A stretch of 64,000 nucleotides of DNA from Planomonospora sp. ID67723 (GTDB taxonomy: Bacteria > Actinomycetota > Actinomycetes > Streptosporangiales > Streptosporangiaceae), in assembly GCF_015711605.1 (NCBI RefSeq), contig NZ_JABTEZ010000002.1, positions 682,001 to 746,000 of the forward strand, written 5' to 3'. The translations under genes and the position numbers were made by a program. Below, piece after piece: positions 60,015-64,000 of the stretch; position 1 is the stretch's first letter; each line of letters begins with the position of its first letter. The notes under the pieces were generated by a model. It saw nothing but the letters and a program-made list of their open reading frames with translations, did no database searches and had not been told where the DNA came from.

Positions 60015-60567
60015 GGCGCTCCAGCAGGCGCGCGAGGCGGTCGCGGAGGCCGGCGGGGCGGGAGGGCTCGCCCGCGGCCATGCTCACCAGGTGCTGGGCG
60101 CCGTCGAAGGAGAGCGGGGCCCGGGCGGGGACCGCCAGGGCGTCGTGGGCCAGGTCCTCGAGCTCGGGGTCGCCGCCGTCCAGGGCGAGGATCGTCGCCC
60201 CGGTGCGGCGGGCGTCGCTCACCCGCTCCAGCAGCGTCTCCGGAGCCCGCTCCTGCGCCACCACGAACAGCGTCTCGCCCCGCTCCGCCCGCTCGATCCG
60301 GTCCAGCCCCACCCGCAGGTGGGCGGGGGCGTCCGCGGCCGGAGCCCAGCGGACCAGGGTGGGGGCGAGCTGCGGCAGGCCGGCCAGGCGTGCCTCGTCG
60401 CCGAGGTGCGCCGTCAGATGCCAGGGCTCCTCCGCGGGGGTGCCGACGACCAGCAACCCTCCCGGGGAGCGGGTCGCGCGCAGCGCGAGGCCCAGCTCGC
60501 GGGTGCGCTCGACCCAGGAGGTCGACTCCAGGACCTCGCGCAGGAATGCCACCGACCCAGCGTCCAT
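59989..60567 (-). CDS. Hypothetical protein
   Basis: 192 residues, no signal or membrane segment. Blocks such as LLVVGTPAEEPWHLTAHLGDEARLAG, RVGLDRIERAERGETLFVVA and RRTGATILALDGGDPELEDLAHD suggest an alpha/beta fold, perhaps SIS-like. I cannot name the family. It overlaps the end of the LysR gene by 26 bp on the opposite strand. Confidence 0.78.
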   Translation of the reverse strand: MDAGSVAFLREVLESTSWVERTRELGLALRATRSPGGLLVVGTPAEEPWHLTAHLGDEARLAGLPQLAPTLVRWAPAADAPAHLRVGLDRIERAERGETLFVVAQERAPETLLERVSDARRTGATILALDGGDPELEDLAHDALAVPARAPLSFDGAQHLVSMAAGEPSRPAGLRDRLARLLERLSGPRIPD

Positions 60568-60748
60568 GGGGTCAATCGTGCCTCAGGGACCCTGGGACTG
60601 TCTGCGGAACCCAGCTCTGGCATGATCTGGGCATGAAGCGTGCGGTCGGCGAGCCCCGAGGGTCCGGGGAGCCCCGGGAGAGCCCCGGGAGAGCACGGCC
60701 ACACGGGCGGCCCGGCATGAGGCGGGCGAGAGCGATGAGGAGCGATGA

Positions 60749-61423
60749 GTGAGCACTGACCTTCCGGACGTGAGCGGGATCTCCGTCGGCATCCTGGGCG
60801 GCACCGGCGACCAGGGCAAGGGGCTGGCCAGGCGGTTCGCCATCGCGGGGCACACCGTGCTGATCGGGTCGCGCAACGAGGAGAGGGCGCGGGAGGCGGC
60901 CGGGAGCCTGTCCGGGCTCGCCGGGGCGGTGCGCGGCGACGGCAACGCGGCCGTGGCGGCCGAGGCCGACGTGGTGATCGTGGCGGTGCCGTGGGACGGC
61001 CACAAGGCCACCCTGGAGTCCCTCCGCGCCGAGCTCGCCGGGAAGATCGTCATCGACTGCGTCAACCCGCTGGGCTTCGACAAGCAGGGCGCCTACGCGC
61101 TGCCCGTCGAGGAGGGCAGCGCCGCCCAGCAGGCCGCCGCGGTCCTGCCCGGCAGCCGGGTGGTCGGCGCCTTCCACCACGTCTCGGCCGTGCTGCTGCT
61201 GGACCCCGAGGTCGACGAGGTCGACCTGGACGTGCTCGTGCTGGGCGACGACCGCGAGGCCACCGACACCGTCCAGGCGCTGGCGAACCGGATCGCCGGA
61301 GTCCGCGGCGTGTACGGCGGCCGCCTGCGCAACGCCCACCAGGTCGAGGCGCTCACCGCCAACCTGATCTCCATCAACCGCCGCTACAAGGCCCACGCCG
61401 GTTTCCGCGTCACCGACGTCTGA
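60749..61423 (+). CDS. npdG: NADPH-dependent F420 reductase
   Basis: 224 residues. The N-terminal VGILGGTGDQGKGLARRFAI binds NADP, and IGSRNEERAREAA discriminates the phosphate. VIVAVPWDGHKATL, DCVNPLGFDKQGAY and VVGAFHHVSAVLLLDPE are F420-reductase (NpdG/Fno) blocks. It exchanges electrons between NADPH and the deazaflavin F420, in line with an F420-rich actinomycete. GGAGCGATGA precedes the GTG start. Confidence 0.93.
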   Translation: MSTDLPDVSGISVGILGGTGDQGKGLARRFAIAGHTVLIGSRNEERAREAAGSLSGLAGAVRGDGNAAVAAEADVVIVAVPWDGHKATLESLRAELAGKIVIDCVNPLGFDKQGAYALPVEEGSAAQQAAAVLPGSRVVGAFHHVSAVLLLDPEVDEVDLDVLVLGDDREATDTVQALANRIAGVRGVYGGRLRNAHQVEALTANLISINRRYKAHAGFRVTDV

Positions 61424-61561
61424 CCCCCGGGCCCCGGGAGGGGCCGCCTCGAACCGCCCGCACCTCCTGCTGAGCCCTTCCACCCGAACCGCTGTCCTGG
61501 CTCGATCGCGGAGGCGGGCGGTGGCCCGGGGACAGCGAGGAACTCACGACCCGCCGCGGCG

Positions 61562-63022
61562 CTAGAGGACCAGGTGCGGCAGCGCCCGGGAGCCGGCGCT
61601 GCCGTCGTAGTCGTGCCAGGCGGCGGCGAGCCGGTCGACGGCCGAGGTCAGCTCCTCCTCGGGGAACAGGAACGGCAGCCGCACGAAGCCGCCGTGACCG
61701 CCGAGGGGGTCGAAGGCGCGGCCCGGCGGGATCGCGACCCGGTGGCGGAGGGCCACCTGGGCGAAGGCCTCGGCGTCGCCGTGCGGCAGCCGTACCCAGA
61801 CCGTCTGGCCGCCGAGCGCGGGCTCGACGCTCCAGCCGGGCAGCGCGCGGGCCATCTCGGCCAGCAGGTGGTCGTGACGCCGGCGCAGCACCGCGGCACG
61901 CTCGCGGCGCAGCTCGCCGACCCGGGCGAGCAGCCGGACGGCGGCGAGCTGGGAGAGCACGTCGCCGCCGAGGTCGTGGACGGCCCGGAGCCGGGCGAGC
62001 CGGGAGATCATCGGTTCGGCCGCGCGGATCCAGCCGATCCGCAGGCCTCCCCAGACGAGCTTGCTCAGCGAGCCGATCGTGATGATCTGCTCGCCCCGGT
62101 GGAAGGAGCAGAGCGGCGGCGGCGGCTCGCCGGAGAAGCAGAGCTCGGCCGGGACCTCGTCGTCGATGAGCGGCACGTCGTGTTCGGCGGCGAGCCCGGC
62201 CAGGCGGCGCCTGACCAGGGAGGGCATGACCGAGCCCGTCGGGTTCTGGCCGGTGGGGACGAGGTAGGCGAGGGCGGGGCGGGCGGTCAGGGCGGCGCCG
62301 AACTCGGCCGCTCCGGCGGCCGGGCCGGACCCCGTCGCGCTCGCCGCCGTGCGGAACCGCGCGGCGGCCTCGCGGAAGGACTCCAGCGCGCCGGGATAGG
62401 TGGCGGGCTCGGTCAGCACCGTGTCGCCGGGGGAGAGGAGCGTGGTCGCCAGCAGCGTCAGCGCCTGCTGCGCGCCGTTGGTGACCAGGATCTCCCCGGC
62501 GGAGGTGGGGACCCCGCGCGCCCGGTAGTAGCCCGCGAGCGCCTCGCGCAGCACCGGGTACCCGGCCGGGTGGTAGCCGATGTCGTGCCGGACGGCCGCG
62601 AGCTCCGCCGCCGCCTCCGCGTAGGCCTCGATCAGGGCCGGCGGGGGCTCGTCCGGGGCGACGCAGGACAGCAGGGCGACGTCGTCCGGCAGGCCCAGCA
62701 GATGCTGGTGCAGGGGGTTGACCGTGATCCCCGCCGGGGTCCGGGTGGCGGGCAGGGCGGCGGGGGAGACCCGGGTGCCGCTGCCCTGCCTGCGCGTCAC
62801 CTTGCCCTCCTGCTGGAGCTGGTCGTAGGCCGCCACGACGGTGCCCCGGCCGACCGCCAGCCTGCGCGCCAGGACCCGCTCGGGCGGGAGCGGGCTGCCG
62901 GGCGGCAGCTCGCCGTCGTCGATCAGGGCGCGGATCCGCACGGCCAGCAGCAGGTAGAGCGGCCCCCGGCCGGAGGACCACCGCCCGAGCCGGGAGGTCA
63001 GCTCGTCTAAATTGGATCGCAT
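61562..63022 (-). CDS. MocR-type GntR/aminotransferase regulator
   Basis: 486 residues. The N-terminal GntR winged helix (ALIDDGELPPGSPLPPERVL, RRLAVGRGTVVAAYDQLQQEG) is fused to a class I aminotransferase domain: ILVTNGAQQALTLLA, LVPTGQNPTGSVM, IDDEVPAEL, and the PLP Lys in SLSKLVWGGLRIGW. MocR proteins sense PLP or amino-acid adducts. It is divergent from a trans-sulfuration PLP enzyme with a 62-bp gap containing a perfect dyad, so it probably controls it. Confidence 0.94.
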   Translation of the reverse strand: MRSNLDELTSRLGRWSSGRGPLYLLLAVRIRALIDDGELPPGSPLPPERVLARRLAVGRGTVVAAYDQLQQEGKVTRRQGSGTRVSPAALPATRTPAGITVNPLHQHLLGLPDDVALLSCVAPDEPPPALIEAYAEAAAELAAVRHDIGYHPAGYPVLREALAGYYRARGVPTSAGEILVTNGAQQALTLLATTLLSPGDTVLTEPATYPGALESFREAAARFRTAASATGSGPAAGAAEFGAALTARPALAYLVPTGQNPTGSVMPSLVRRRLAGLAAEHDVPLIDDEVPAELCFSGEPPPPLCSFHRGEQIITIGSLSKLVWGGLRIGWIRAAEPMISRLARLRAVHDLGGDVLSQLAAVRLLARVGELRRERAAVLRRRHDHLLAEMARALPGWSVEPALGGQTVWVRLPHGDAEAFAQVALRHRVAIPPGRAFDPLGGHGGFVRLPFLFPEEELTSAVDRLAAAWHDYDGSAGSRALPHLVL

Positions 63023-63026
63023 GATG

Positions 63027-63048
63027 AGCCAATCTTGCCGGATTGGCT
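63027..63048. promoter_or_regulatory. Perfect inverted repeat, candidate MocR operator
   Basis: AGCCAATC (63027-63034) and GATTGGCT (63041-63048), 6 bp apart, immediately upstream of the mocR-like start. A further ATTGG half-site (63011-63015) overlaps its first codons. MocR proteins typically bind several ATTGG-like half-sites. Confidence 0.65.
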
Positions 63049-63084
63049 CTGACGGACAACCCGCTGAACGGACATCGTTGACAT

Positions 63085-64000
63085 ATGACTGAGCTTCGCC
63101 CGGAGACCCGTACCGTCCACCTGCCCCAGCCGCCGATGAACGGCAGTCGTCCGATCACGGTGCCGATCTACCAGACCTCCGGATTCGTCTTCGAGGACCC
63201 GGCCGTCTTCGCCGATGGCATGAACCGCCCCGACGGGGCGTTCGTCTACGGCCGGCTCTCCAACCCCACGGTCCGCGCCCTGGAGGAGGCCGTGGCCGGG
63301 CTGGAGGGCGGCACCGGGGCCGTGGCCACCGCCTCGGGCATGGGGGCGATCAACGCCGTGTTCCTGGGCCTGCTCCAGCCCGGCGACCACCTCATCGCCC
63401 AGCGGGCCATCTACGGCGGCACCGCGGCGATGATCAACGACCTGGTGGCGCGGTTCGGCATGGAGGTGACCTACGTTCCCGAGGACGACCCGGAGGCGCT
63501 GCGCGCGGCGGTCCGGCCGTCCACGAAGCTGGTCTACCTGGAGACGATCGCCAACCCGGTGACGCAGGTGGCCGACCTGCCGGGGATGTGCGCCGCGGCC
63601 CGCGAGGCGGGGCTCGTCTCGGTGGTGGACAACACCTTCGCCTCGCCGATCCTGTGCCGCCCGATCGAGCACGGCGCCGACATCGTGGTCCACTCCACGA
63701 CCAAGTACCTGAGCGGCCACACCGACGTGATCGGCGGCATCGCGGTCTTCGCCGACGACGAGCTCTACCGGAGGGTGTGGAAGTTCGCCACCCACCTGGG
63801 CGCGACCGCCGACCCGTTCGCCGCCTGGCTCACCCTGCGCGGCATCCAGACGCTGCCGCTGCGCATGGAGCGCCACTGCGCCAACACCCGCGAGCTGGCC
63901 ACCCGCCTGGACGCCCACCCCGCGGTCGCGGCCGTGCACTGGCCGGGCCTGCCCTCGCACCCCTCCCACACGCTGGCGACCAAGCTGCTGCCGGATTTCG
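63085..64000 (+). CDS. Trans-sulfuration family PLP enzyme (3' end outside window)
   Basis: 305 residues visible; the gene runs off the window. Cys/Met-metabolism PLP family: VPIYQTSGFVFEDPA, YGRLSNPTVRALEEAVAGLE, ATASGMGAINAVFL with the cofactor phosphate site, YLETIANPVTQVADLP, VVDNTFASP with Asp, and the PLP Lys in VVHSTTKYLSGH. Members include cystathionine gamma-synthase/lyase, methionine gamma-lyase and O-acetylhomoserine sulfhydrylase; sequence alone does not decide. Control by the divergent MocR gene is likely. Confidence 0.93.
   Translation, partial: MTELRPETRTVHLPQPPMNGSRPITVPIYQTSGFVFEDPAVFADGMNRPDGAFVYGRLSNPTVRALEEAVAGLEGGTGAVATASGMGAINAVFLGLLQPGDHLIAQRAIYGGTAAMINDLVARFGMEVTYVPEDDPEALRAAVRPSTKLVYLETIANPVTQVADLPGMCAAAREAGLVSVVDNTFASPILCRPIEHGADIVVHSTTKYLSGHTDVIGGIAVFADDELYRRVWKFATHLGATADPFAAWLTLRGIQTLPLRMERHCANTRELATRLDAHPAVAAVHWPGLPSHPSHTLATKLLPDF

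Noticed and set aside
60600-60748. Repeated GAGCCCCGGGAG-type segments before npdG
   Set aside because: Short, imperfect and G/C-simple; not convincing as an operator or terminator.

Overview
The window is about 72% GC with strongly G/C-biased third codon positions. It carries several actinomycete markers: DUF397/Scr1-type regulators, a CGNR-type regulator, a DinB/maleylpyruvate-isomerase-family protein of the kind that uses mycothiol, an F420-dependent reductase, a transmembrane Ser/Thr kinase and LacI-type palindromic operators. I infer a filamentous actinomycete chromosome, most likely Streptosporangiaceae-like (Streptosporangium/Nonomuraea/Microbispora group). No rRNA, tRNA, CRISPR array or intact prophage was seen.

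Layout, left to right. 1-4.2 kb: a P450/SDR/Gfo-Idh operon cut by the window edge, then a divergent MarR/hydrolase pair. 4.3-7.7 kb: a LacI repressor with two perfect palindromic operators and a sugar ABC operon in which the binding protein and first permease are fused remnants of an internal deletion. 7.8-11.6 kb: a cobalamin riboswitch controlling btuF-btuC-btuD-cbiZ, i.e. uptake and remodelling of corrinoids. 11.6-16.7 kb: a CGNR regulator, a mycothiol-type enzyme and hyuA/hyuB (hydantoinase/oxoprolinase). 16.8-21.3 kb: a protease-like zinc-ribbon membrane protein coupled to a Ser/Thr kinase, then a gutted histidine kinase in front of an intact NarL-type response regulator. 21.4-29.3 kb: a membrane protein, a phosphotransferase-like protein, a TetR/reductase pair, the RsbW-like/XRE/DUF397 trio, and a thioredoxin lipoprotein with a CcdA-like partner. 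29.4-33.9 kb: a coupled methyltransferase/DUF2064/GT2 set, a polytopic membrane protein and an epimerase with a zinc-ribbon-like insertion. 34.4-39.3 kb: the DUF6421-SDR-threonine aldolase operon and, behind its terminator, a doubly deleted trpS pseudogene. 39.4-47.5 kb: DUF3467, DUF305 and DUF3105 proteins, alanine dehydrogenase, a SecD-head/Excalibur protein, a purine permease and the xanthine dehydrogenase large subunit.

47.7-50.7 kb is an accessory scar of lower GC. It contains a frameshifted SARP regulator, a frameshifted secreted-protein remnant, a degenerate IS5/IS112-type element with recognisable inverted repeats, and a large hairpin. Immediately to its right, a short secreted peptide gene faces an XRE-TPR regulator across 54 bp. 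This looks like an RRNPP-style peptide/receptor signalling pair and is my best candidate for an undescribed system. 52.2-64 kb returns to core-like genes: CopC and CopD-CtaG (copper, cytochrome oxidase assembly), methionine aminopeptidase, a cyclase-family hydrolase, LysR, F420 reductase, and a MocR regulator divergent from a trans-sulfuration enzyme.

A recurrent theme is gene decay: at least five coding regions carry internal deletions or single-base frameshifts, while their neighbours are intact. This could be real, or it could partly reflect assembly or sequencing error. All product names come from reading motifs by eye; no database search was run.
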